Assembly: GCA_002968845.1 (NCBI GenBank)
Contig: PVBG01000002.1
Location: 419,436-483,435, forward strand
Direction of reading: 5' to 3'
Source of the DNA: Neorhizobium tomejilense
GTDB taxonomy: Bacteria; Pseudomonadota; Alphaproteobacteria; Rhizobiales; Rhizobiaceae
Length of the DNA: 64,000 bases
Of the stretch, positions 8,054-17,577 are shown one piece after another. The position numbers and the translations under genes were made by a program. The notes beneath the pieces are model-generated. The model was given only the letters and a program-made list of their open reading frames with translations, had not been told where the DNA came from and did no database searches. The stretch's first letter is position 1. Each line of letters begins with the position of its first letter.

Positions 8054-9580
8054 TCAAAGCCGATTGACGCCAGCCAAACCGTCGGCGACGGCAAAGCTCT
8101 GGAAAACGGCAGCGGAGGAATTCTGCTGCTTGCGGTCGGTGATCCCGATGAAATCCACCTCGGCCGATCGCTCGCTCAAGCGCATGATCGCATAACCATG
8201 CTTGTCCGAGGCAAACTTGAGATGCGGGTTTTCGGCAAGCGCCGTCGCCAGGCTCGATGCCGACGGCGCATCGGAGGTGATCGAGCCGCAGACGAATTCG
8301 CTGGCGATGACCTGAGCCTTCTCCTCCGTGAAGTCGCGCTTCACGTCCGCCGCATAGAAGGCATGCAGGTCGCCGCCAATGATCAGCGGATTTTGGACCG
8401 CCGAGGTCTGCACCGCCTCCAGCAGGCGGCCGCGGGCGGCGCGGTATCCGTCCCAACCGTCGAGATTATACGTGGTGGCCGGCCCGGACTTGGTGTCGCG
8501 CTCGGCAAGCAGCGTCTGCTGGGCGATGAGGTTCCACTTCGCCCGGCTGGCACCGAGCGTCTTGCCGAGCCATTGTTCCTGCGCCGGGCCAAGCATGGTC
8601 CGCTCCGGCCGGTCGTCGCCTGCAGACCCTTGGAGTTCCGGCGAACGATATTGCCGGGTATCGAGCAGCGTCACGCCGGCCAGATTGCCGAACCGATAAT
8701 GATCGTAGATGCGCAGCGCATCGAAGCCGGCGACGAGGCTTGGATGCACCGGCATGTGCTCGAACCAGGCCTGGTATGCGGCACGGCGGCGGGCGAGGAA
8801 TTCGTCACGGTTCGGTGCGTCGGGAGCGCGGTTAGCGGCGTAGTTGTTGGTGACTTCATGGTCGTCCCAGACGACGAGCCAGGGAAAGGCGGCGTGGGCG
8901 GCCTGCAGTTGCGGGTCAGATTTGTAGAGCGCATAACGATCCCGGAATTCGTAGAGCATCGACGGCACACCGGTTTCGTGCTTGCGCACCAGCTGCGCGC
9001 CATAACTGCGCTCGTAGATGTAGTCGCCGAGATGGATGACGAGATCGAGATCGCGGCCGGCCATGTCGGCATAGGCGCTGTAGAAACCCTGTTCGTATTG
9101 CTGGCAGGAGGCGAAGGCGAGGCGAAGCGTATTGACGCTGTCGGCCGGCGCGGTGCGGGTGCGGCCGACCGGGCTTTCCGCATTGCCGGACCGGAAACGG
9201 TAGAAATACCAGCGGCCGGGCAGAAGACCCGTCACTTCCACATGCACCGAGTGGGCGAATTCCGGGACCGCGCGGAACAGGCCCGACTGGACCGGCTTTG
9301 AAAAAGCCTCGTCCTCGGCGATCATCCATTCTACGTCGATCGGATCGAGATTCGGCTTCGGCGCCGGGGCGAAAGGATCGGCGGAGGTGGCGGCCGATGT
9401 GTCTTCGAGGATCAGCCGGGTCCAGAGGACGACACTGTCGGCCCTCGGCGCGCCGGACGCGACACCGAGAGCGAAGGGATCGGTCTTGAAGCTCGCCGCA
9501 CGCGCGGAGCCGAGCGTCCGCCAGATCGCAGCCGCCGCCAGTCCGCCCACCAGCAGGCTTCGGCGATCAATGAGCGGCAT
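8054..9580 (-). CDS. phoD: PhoD-family alkaline phosphatase/phosphodiesterase, Tat-exported
   Basis: 508 residues. The N-terminus has a twin-arginine signal (DRRSLLVGGLAAAAIW). The PhoD N-terminal domain (FALGVASGAPRADSVVLWTRL) is followed by the metal-dependent phosphatase core with FASCQQYEQGFYSAYADM, HLGDYIYE, WDDHEVTNNYA and a C-terminal GGDLHAF. PhoD enzymes are periplasmic calcium/iron enzymes that release phosphate from mono- and diesters. The gene overlaps the glycerophosphodiesterase gene by 14 bases and belongs to the ugp operon, so external phosphate esters are a likely substrate. Confidence 0.92.
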   Translation of the reverse strand: MPLIDRRSLLVGGLAAAAIWRTLGSARAASFKTDPFALGVASGAPRADSVVLWTRLILEDTSAATSADPFAPAPKPNLDPIDVEWMIAEDEAFSKPVQSGLFRAVPEFAHSVHVEVTGLLPGRWYFYRFRSGNAESPVGRTRTAPADSVNTLRLAFASCQQYEQGFYSAYADMAGRDLDLVIHLGDYIYERSYGAQLVRKHETGVPSMLYEFRDRYALYKSDPQLQAAHAAFPWLVVWDDHEVTNNYAANRAPDAPNRDEFLARRRAAYQAWFEHMPVHPSLVAGFDALRIYDHYRFGNLAGVTLLDTRQYRSPELQGSAGDDRPERTMLGPAQEQWLGKTLGASRAKWNLIAQQTLLAERDTKSGPATTYNLDGWDGYRAARGRLLEAVQTSAVQNPLIIGGDLHAFYAADVKRDFTEEKAQVIASEFVCGSITSDAPSASSLATALAENPHLKFASDKHGYAIMRLSERSAEVDFIGITDRKQQNSSAAVFQSFAVADGLAGVNRL

Positions 9581-10319
9581 CGAACAGCCCTTCGCGTGCC
9601 TTGACGGCGAGATCCGGCCGGTCGGTGGTGATCTGGCGCAGCGGCCGCTTCAGCCAGAAGGACAGGTCTTCCAGCTCGTTAGGAACCCAGGCGCCGAGCT
9701 TTTCGGCCGGGACGAGCGCGGAGAGCAGTTCCCATTCCTCGAGCAACAGAGCCTTTTCGATTGCCAGCACGTCGGAAACCCGCAGCATGGCTTCGACGGA
9801 CTGGCGCAGGCCGAGAGCCTGGACGGATTTGTGATTGAGCGACGACAGCCGGCGGATATGCGGCGCGACTTCACCGATCGTCTTCAGGACGTCGCCGCTG
9901 AAGCTGGTCAGGAAGGAATTGTCCGCGATACCAAAGCGATCGATCATCGCCGCAGCCTTGGCTTCGAGGCCTTCATAGGGCTTGCCGTCGGCATCGGCCT
10001 TCAGCTCCACATGCAGTTCGAGGCCGGTCGGCGCGTAGATTTCGAGCACGTCTTCGAGCGTCGGGATGTGCTCATCGGTGCCCTTGAGGATCACCGAACG
10101 GTATTCGCCGGCGGCAAGCTCGGTCACCCGGCCTGAGCGTTCGGTGGTGCGGTCGAGCGTCGCGTCATGGATCACAAGGAGCTCGCCGGTGGCGCTCAGA
10201 TGCACGTCGAATTCGACCGATTCGACGGAGAGGTCGAGAAGGTTGCGGAATCCTGTCAGGCTGTTCTCGGCCCAGAGATTGCGGGCGCCGCGATGGCCGA
10301 CGATGATGGGATTGGTCAT
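9567..10319 (-). CDS. ugpQ: Glycerophosphodiester phosphodiesterase
   Basis: 250 residues with the GDPD motifs: IVGHRGARNLWAENSL near the N-terminus (catalytic His and metal-binding Glu) and SVEFDVHLSATGELLVIHD (second His). There is no signal peptide, so it is cytoplasmic like E. coli UgpQ. It cleaves glycerophosphodiesters to glycerol-3-phosphate and an alcohol. It lies 16 bases after ugpE, which fits hydrolysis of diesters brought in by the Ugp importer. Confidence 0.92.
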   Translation of the reverse strand: MTNPIIVGHRGARNLWAENSLTGFRNLLDLSVESVEFDVHLSATGELLVIHDATLDRTTERSGRVTELAAGEYRSVILKGTDEHIPTLEDVLEIYAPTGLELHVELKADADGKPYEGLEAKAAAMIDRFGIADNSFLTSFSGDVLKTIGEVAPHIRRLSSLNHKSVQALGLRQSVEAMLRVSDVLAIEKALLLEEWELLSALVPAEKLGAWVPNELEDLSFWLKRPLRQITTDRPDLAVKAREGLFDAAH

Positions 10320-10335
10320 TGGAAATACCTCATTT

Positions 10336-11262
10336 CTATTTGCTGGAATCCACCAGGCCCTTGGTGAACCAGCGTTGCATCAGAAGGATGACGAGAGCCG
10401 GCGGCGCCATCACAAAAAAAGAAGCAGCCATGGCGATATTCCAGGCCGGCTGGGCGTCGGCGACCGGGATCAGGTCCTTCAATCCGATCATCGCCGTCGC
10501 CATCGCCTTTTCGGTGGTGAAAAGAAGCGGCCAGAGATACTGGTTCCAGCCGTAGAGGAAGAGAATGATCGACAGCGCCGCGATATTGGCGCGCGACAGC
10601 GGCAGCAGCACGTCCCAGAAGAATTTCAACGGCCCGGCGCCGTCAAGCTTGGCAGCCTCGCAGAGTTCGTCGGGCACCGTCAGGAAGAACTGACGGAACA
10701 GGAAGGTCGCGGACGCCGAGGCGATCAGCGGCAGGATGAGCCCGCCGTAGCTGTTGATCATGTTCCACTGCAGCGCCGCGTCGAGCTGATAGCCGGTCCT
10801 GTCGGCGATGAAGCCGGTCAGGCCGATCGCCTCGAACAGTGATCGCAGCGGGCCGCCGGCATCGGCCACCGCCTCGTAGGTCGGGATGATGCGTACTTCC
10901 ACCGGCAGCATCAGCGAGATGAAGATCAGCCAGAAAGCGGTCATGCGGAAGGGAAAGCGGAAATAGGTGACCGCGAAGCCGGCTATCAGCGAGACCGTCA
11001 GCTTGCCGACGACGATGCCGACAGTCACGATGAGGGAGTTGACGTAGAGACGGCTGAACTGGCCTTCGTTCCAGGCGAGGACGGTGTTCTCGACGAAATG
11101 GCCGCCCGGGACCAGCGGAAACGGCACCTGCTGCACTTCGCCGACCGTCAGCGAACCGGCGACGAAAGCGAAATAGAGCGGCATGCAGACGACTGCGGCA
11201 CCGATCAGCAGAACGACGTGGCAGAAGATCGAGAGGCCCGTGTGACGTTCGACCATGGTCAC
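10336..11262 (-). CDS. ugpE: sn-Glycerol-3-phosphate-type ABC permease UgpE
   Basis: 308 residues with six membrane spans and the EAA loop VPDELCEAAKLDGAGPLKFF. Family is CUT1/MalG type. The start overlaps the end of ugpA by four bases. The N-terminal part contains the large periplasmic loop usual in UgpE. With UgpA it would form the channel for glycerol-3-phosphate or its diesters. Confidence 0.88.
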   Translation of the reverse strand: MTMVERHTGLSIFCHVVLLIGAAVVCMPLYFAFVAGSLTVGEVQQVPFPLVPGGHFVENTVLAWNEGQFSRLYVNSLIVTVGIVVGKLTVSLIAGFAVTYFRFPFRMTAFWLIFISLMLPVEVRIIPTYEAVADAGGPLRSLFEAIGLTGFIADRTGYQLDAALQWNMINSYGGLILPLIASASATFLFRQFFLTVPDELCEAAKLDGAGPLKFFWDVLLPLSRANIAALSIILFLYGWNQYLWPLLFTTEKAMATAMIGLKDLIPVADAQPAWNIAMAASFFVMAPPALVILLMQRWFTKGLVDSSK

Positions 11263-12251
11263 ACCTGATAATTGACTTTGCGCTCGACGGCGCGGAACTG
11301 CAGGAAGGTGAAGAGCACGGCGATCGCCATCAGGATCACCGACTGAGCGGCCGACGAGCCGAGATCGAGCTGGCGAAAACCGTCCTGGTAGACCTTGTAG
11401 ACCAGCGTGTTGGTGCTGCCGGCGGGTCCGCCGTGCGTCACGGTGTCGATGATGCCGAAGGTCTCGAACAGGCCGTAGACGAAGTTCATGACGATCAGGA
11501 AGAAAATCGTCGGCGCCGCCATGGGCAGCGTCACTGTGAAAAAGCGGCGGACCGGACGAGCGCCGTCGATCGCGGCTGCCTCCATCACCGAGGCCGGCAC
11601 GGCCAGGAACGCCGCGACGAGGAAGATGTAATCGTAGCAGACATGTTTCCAGACCGCCGCGACCGAAACCAGCAGCAGCGCATCGAACGGCCGGCGGTTC
11701 GGGTCCCAGGCGAAACCGATCTCATGCAGCATCTGGGCGAGCGGGCCGACGGTCGGGTTGAACAGGAAGGCCCAGAGAACGCCCGATATCGCCGGTGCGA
11801 TGGCATAGGGCAGCAGGATGACGCCCTTGTAGATCGCCCTGCCGCGCATGACGTTGTCGGTGGCGAAGGCCAATAACCCGGCGATGACGAGCGTCGCGAT
11901 GCATTGCACCACCGTGAACCACAGCGTGAGGATGGCGCTGTCGCGGTATTCCGGGCTTGAAAACAGGGTGGTGAAATTTTCCAGCCCGACGAAGATCATC
12001 GTGCCGCCGAACGGATCCACCTGCACGAAGGCAAGCGACAGCGCCTTCCAGGTGGGGATGAAAAAGAAGAAGAGCAGGATCAGCAGCTGCGGCGCGAGCA
12101 GGCCCGCGGCCAGCCAGGGCCGCCGGAAATGCGAGGCCTTGAGCCCCGCTTCCGACGTCCCCACCAGGGAGCTCAGGCTCCGCCGCAAGGGTAACCGAGG
12201 GCGTGTCGCCGCGCCCTCGTTCCTGATCATGATGGCGTCACTTGCCGGCAT
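11259..12251 (-). CDS. ugpA: sn-Glycerol-3-phosphate-type ABC permease UgpA
   Basis: CUT1/MalF-type permease with the EAA-like segment PASVMEAAAIDGARPVRRFF. I give the ATG at 12251 (330 residues, overlapping ugpB by 14 bases); an ATG at 12230 leaves a seven-base gap and is nearer the usual UgpA length. Neither start has a strong ribosome site, so the first 30-40 residues are uncertain. Order ugpB-ugpA-ugpE is as in enteric bacteria, but no ugpC follows. Confidence 0.87.
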   Translation of the reverse strand: MPASDAIMIRNEGAATRPRLPLRRSLSSLVGTSEAGLKASHFRRPWLAAGLLAPQLLILLFFFFIPTWKALSLAFVQVDPFGGTMIFVGLENFTTLFSSPEYRDSAILTLWFTVVQCIATLVIAGLLAFATDNVMRGRAIYKGVILLPYAIAPAISGVLWAFLFNPTVGPLAQMLHEIGFAWDPNRRPFDALLLVSVAAVWKHVCYDYIFLVAAFLAVPASVMEAAAIDGARPVRRFFTVTLPMAAPTIFFLIVMNFVYGLFETFGIIDTVTHGGPAGSTNTLVYKVYQDGFRQLDLGSSAAQSVILMAIAVLFTFLQFRAVERKVNYQV

Positions 12252-13563
12252 GGAGCTTCTCGTACTGGCGCAGGATCTCGTTGCCGCGCTTGACGGAACT
12301 ATCCAGTGCTTCCTGCGGGGTCTTCTTGCCGGTCCAGACGGCCTGGATTTCCTCGATCAGGATGGCGGTCGACTGGTTGTGGTTGCCGAAGCGGAAGCCG
12401 CGGGAATTATCCGTCGGCTCGCCACGTGACAGCTGCTCGATGGCGATTTCGCGGGTCGGATGATCCTTGAAATAACCATCGGTCTTCATCTTCTGGTAGG
12501 CCGCATTGGTGACCGGAACGTAGCCAGTCGCCTTGCTCCACCATTCCTGGGTTGCCGGCTGGGCGACGAAGTTGAAGAAGGCGGCGACGCCGGCCTGAAC
12601 CTCTTCCGACTTGCCCTTGACCGCCCAGAGCGACGCGCCGCCGATCGTGCCGTTCTTGACGTCGACGCCCTCTTCATGCGGCATGACCGCGGCGCTCCAC
12701 TTGAACTTCGCGTCCGCTTCAACGCCGGAATGGCTGGCGGTGGAGTTGATGATCGTGGCGCAGGTGCCTGACGTGAAGAGGCTGATCGGGGCGACGCCCT
12801 GGCCGGCGATCTTCAGCACGCCGTCATCCACCCATTTCTTGAGACGGGCGACCTGACCGACCACGCCGGTCTTGTTGTAGACGAATTCGGTGTCGAGACC
12901 GCCATAGCCGTTGGCCTTGGTGGCAAAGGGGTAGTTGTTGATCGCCGAATAGTTCTCGATCAGGCTCCACTGGAAATCGCCCGGCAGCGCCATCGGGCAA
13001 TCGGTGACCTTTTTCTCCTTCAGCGCATAAAGCTGCTTTTCGAGGCCTTGCCAGGTATCCGACGGCGCGTCGAAGCCGGCCGCATTGAAGGCATCGGCAT
13101 TGTACCAGAGAATCGGCGTCGACGAGTTGAAGGGAAGCGCCGCCGGTTTGCCGTTGACGATATAGAAGCCGGCGACCGGCTTGACGAAATCGCTCCAGTC
13201 GATCTTGTAGCCTTGCTTGGCCATCAGCTGGTCGACAGGGATGACCGCACCGGAATTCAGCATGGTCATGAAACCGCGCTCGGCAGACTGAAGGATAGCC
13301 GGCTGCTGATTGACCCGGTACGCGGCGACCATGGCCGCCATGGTCTCTTCGTAATTGCCCTTGAACGTGCCGACGACCTCGTACTTGTCCTGGGACTTGT
13401 TGAAGTCGGAGATCAGCTTCTGGACGGTATCGCCGAGCTTGCCGGAGATCGCATACCACCACTCGATCTTGACGCGGTCGGCAGCAGTTGCTCCCGTCGC
13501 GCCCATCAGCAGCGCGCCGGCGGCAAGAAGGCCGGTTATCGATTTCACGTATGTCGAAGCCAT
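12238..13563 (-). CDS. ugpB: sn-Glycerol-3-phosphate-binding protein UgpB
   Basis: 441 residues from the ATG at 13563, which has AGGGA upstream; an earlier in-frame start at 13650 would lie before the ribosome site. A signal peptide of about 30 residues ends at ATAAD. The mature part follows UgpB closely along its length: GKLGDTVQKLISDFN, FKGNYEETMAAMVAAYR, PAILQSAERG, LPFNSSTPILWYN, IIGGASLWAVKGK and AVWTGKKTPQEALD. UgpB binds glycerol-3-phosphate and glycerophosphocholine in the periplasm. The gene heads the operon and is divergent from a SorC/DeoR-type regulator. Confidence 0.92.
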   Translation of the reverse strand: MASTYVKSITGLLAAGALLMGATGATAADRVKIEWWYAISGKLGDTVQKLISDFNKSQDKYEVVGTFKGNYEETMAAMVAAYRVNQQPAILQSAERGFMTMLNSGAVIPVDQLMAKQGYKIDWSDFVKPVAGFYIVNGKPAALPFNSSTPILWYNADAFNAAGFDAPSDTWQGLEKQLYALKEKKVTDCPMALPGDFQWSLIENYSAINNYPFATKANGYGGLDTEFVYNKTGVVGQVARLKKWVDDGVLKIAGQGVAPISLFTSGTCATIINSTASHSGVEADAKFKWSAAVMPHEEGVDVKNGTIGGASLWAVKGKSEEVQAGVAAFFNFVAQPATQEWWSKATGYVPVTNAAYQKMKTDGYFKDHPTREIAIEQLSRGEPTDNSRGFRFGNHNQSTAILIEEIQAVWTGKKTPQEALDSSVKRGNEILRQYEKLHAGK

Positions 13564-13711
13564 GTTTCGGTCCCTGATAATCGGGTCTTTCGCACGACCC
13601 GCCCTGTTTCGGTTCTGGCCATCTCCATCAGTCTGGGTTAGCCATGACATGGATGGGTAAGTTACATGTGTTACGTGTGTGTGACATATGATACTTCGAA
13701 GGGCAGGGACA
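13564..13711. promoter_or_regulatory. ugpB / sorC-type regulator divergent promoter region
   Basis: This 148-base region separates two divergent genes. I see no good tandem Pho box (CTGTCAT repeats), although ugp operons are often PhoB-controlled. Instead there is an AT-rich, partly repetitive stretch around 13660-13690 (TTACATGTG, TTACGTG, TGTGACATATG) that is a likely site for the divergent regulator. The assignment is by position only. Confidence 0.4.
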
Positions 13712-14650
13712 ATGGAATATCGTGAGCTGATGGTGCGGGCCGCGTGGCTCTATCATGTGGAAAGCCTTACCCAGCAGCAGATCGCCGAACGGATGAATAT
13801 CACCCGCCGGCGGGTCAACGAGATCCTCTCGGAGGCGCTGGAAGCAGGCGTCGTCAGGATCAGCTTCGATTCCGTGCTGGCGGAAAGCGTCGAGCTGGAA
13901 GCGAAACTGCGCAAGCGGTTCGGCCTGCAGGATGCGGTCGTGGTGCCGACGCCGGCGGACGCGGGGCTTCTGCATTCGGTGCTCGGACGCGGTGCCGCCG
14001 GCTTTCTCGGCCGGCTGATCCAGACGCAGAAACCCGCATCGATCGGCGTCGGTTGGGGCTCGACGCTGCGCGAGACGATCCAGCACATCCCGTCGCTGAA
14101 CGAGCCGCAGATCAAGGTGCGCTCGATGATGGGCGGGCTGACGCAGGGCTCTGAAATCAACACGTTCGAGATCGTCCGCGGCTTCGCGCAGGTGCTGAAC
14201 GCTCAGTGCCGCTATTTCGTGGCGCCGATCTATGCCGAGAGCCCGGAATCGCGCGATGCGATCATTTCGCAGGCGGTGTTCCAGAGGACGTTCAAGCAGA
14301 TCTGCGAGGTGGATGTCGCCTACCTCAGCGTCGGCGACGTATCGCAGCAGTCGCTGCAGGTGCGCTATGGTCTTCCCGAAGGCATGAACGAGCAGATCCT
14401 CAGGAAAGCCGGCGCGGTCGGCGACCTGATGGGCCGTTATCTCGACGCGACGGGCAAGGAAATCGACCATCCATTGAACCGCCAGGTTCTCGCCCCGGAG
14501 ATGGAGGATTTCCGAAAAATCGGCTGCCGAATCGTCGCGTCGGGCGGGGCGCACAAGCGCAAGATCCTGCAGGCGGTGGCACAGAGCGGGCTCGTCAACG
14601 TGATGATCACCGACGCCGACAGTGCCAAGGCCATGCTGGCGGCAAAATAG
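13712..14650 (+). CDS. SorC/DeoR-family sugar-binding transcriptional regulator
   Basis: I choose the ATG at 13712 (CAGGGA just upstream), giving 312 residues; an ATG at 13688 is also in frame. The N-terminus holds the helix-turn-helix (LTQQQIAERMNITRRRVNEIL). The rest is the SorC sugar-phosphate-binding domain, with IGVGWGSTLRETI and the C-terminal RIVASGGAHKRKILQA. Such proteins sense phosphorylated sugars or polyols. It is divergent from ugpB and the likely local regulator of that operon, which suggests induction by a phosphorylated product rather than only by phosphate starvation. Confidence 0.88.
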   Translation: MEYRELMVRAAWLYHVESLTQQQIAERMNITRRRVNEILSEALEAGVVRISFDSVLAESVELEAKLRKRFGLQDAVVVPTPADAGLLHSVLGRGAAGFLGRLIQTQKPASIGVGWGSTLRETIQHIPSLNEPQIKVRSMMGGLTQGSEINTFEIVRGFAQVLNAQCRYFVAPIYAESPESRDAIISQAVFQRTFKQICEVDVAYLSVGDVSQQSLQVRYGLPEGMNEQILRKAGAVGDLMGRYLDATGKEIDHPLNRQVLAPEMEDFRKIGCRIVASGGAHKRKILQAVAQSGLVNVMITDADSAKAMLAAK

Positions 14651-14653
14651 CCG

Positions 14654-16792
<2,139 letters not shown>

Positions 16793-16892
16793 CACATTTC
16801 TCCGGCACACGGCAGCAATCGCGCGCATCAAGAGGTATCCCGAATACTCTCCCGGTCAAGTCCGACGAAGGTCAGGTGATAACGCGGTTTAA

Positions 16893-16921
16893 TTGACTAG
16901 AATACTACTTGGTCGTACTGT
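16893..16921 (+). promoter_or_regulatory. Candidate sigma-70 promoter of parDE
   Basis: TTGACT and TACTGT are 17 bases apart, about 20 bases before the ribosome site (AAAGGAG) of parD. The -35 match is good and the -10 match is weak. Type II antitoxins usually bind here to repress their own operon. Confidence 0.45.
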
Positions 16922-16942
16922 TACGGCGAAAGGAGCTTCTCC

Positions 16943-17212
16943 ATGACCGTCAAAGCGTCCGTTTCCATCTCAGACCAGCAGGAAGCCTTTGCCCGTCAGC
17001 TCGTGACGGATGGGCGCTATGCAAGTCTCAGCGCTGTCGTGCAACGTGGCCTCGAACTTGTCCGCGAAGAGACCGAACTGAAAGACGCAGAGCTTGCCGC
17101 ACTGAAAGCATTGATCAGCGAACGCATGAACGGCGAATTCATATCGATGGAGGAAAGCAACAGGCGCATTGAGGCCATGATCGCAAAAAAAAAGACCTCC
17201 CTTGGTTTATAA
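16943..17212 (+). CDS. parD: ParD-family antitoxin
   Basis: 89 residues with a ribbon-helix-helix DNA-binding start (VKASVSISDQQEAFARQLV, then GRYASLSAVVQRGLELV) and a charged C-terminal tail that would wrap the toxin. AAAGGAG precedes the ATG. The toxin gene overlaps its end by 11 bases. A run of nine A at 17186-17194 codes for the Lys-rich tail just before the overlap. The pair lies on the plus strand between the minus-strand pccA and mutase genes. Confidence 0.88.
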   Translation: MTVKASVSISDQQEAFARQLVTDGRYASLSAVVQRGLELVREETELKDAELAALKALISERMNGEFISMEESNRRIEAMIAKKKTSLGL

Positions 17213-17549
17213 GATATTCCGCTCAGCGGCGATCCAACGCGACCTCGATCTCATCTTCGACCACCTCTTCCAATCCTATGTCGCACTCGGTGATCCAAAG
17301 ACGGACGCTTTCGAAAGGGCTGTCAGGCGGATCGAAAACATCAAGTCAGATATGGACGTGCTGGCTTGTACTCCGCATCAAGGCACTCTGGATCAGGATA
17401 TCGAGCCTGGACTACGCCATGTAACAAAAAACCGGGCAGTCTTCTATTTCCACGTGGACGAAGAGGCCGAAATCGTCCGCCTAATCGCCGTTTTCTTCGG
17501 CGGGCAGAACCATCAGCGGCGTATGCTGGCGCGCATACAGGGCAGCTAA
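17202..17549 (+). CDS. parE: ParE-family toxin
   Basis: 115 residues starting at a TTG inside the end of parD; the next in-frame ATG is about 50 residues in, so the TTG is the reasonable start, probably translated by coupling. The RelE/ParE fold is suggested by IQRDLDLIFDHLFQSY at the start, GLRHVTKNRAVFYFHVD in the core strands and EIVRLIAVFFGGQNHQRRM near the end. ParE toxins attack DNA gyrase. It should be neutralised by the upstream ParD. Confidence 0.85.
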   Translation: MVYKIFRSAAIQRDLDLIFDHLFQSYVALGDPKTDAFERAVRRIENIKSDMDVLACTPHQGTLDQDIEPGLRHVTKNRAVFYFHVDEEAEIVRLIAVFFGGQNHQRRMLARIQGS

Positions 17550-17577
17550 TTGCGGCCTTGCGGATCGAGAACCGCCC

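Noticed and set aside
17186..17194. Programmed frameshift at the A9 run in parD
   Set aside because: Both parD and parE are complete in their own frames with a normal overlap, so no frameshift is needed.
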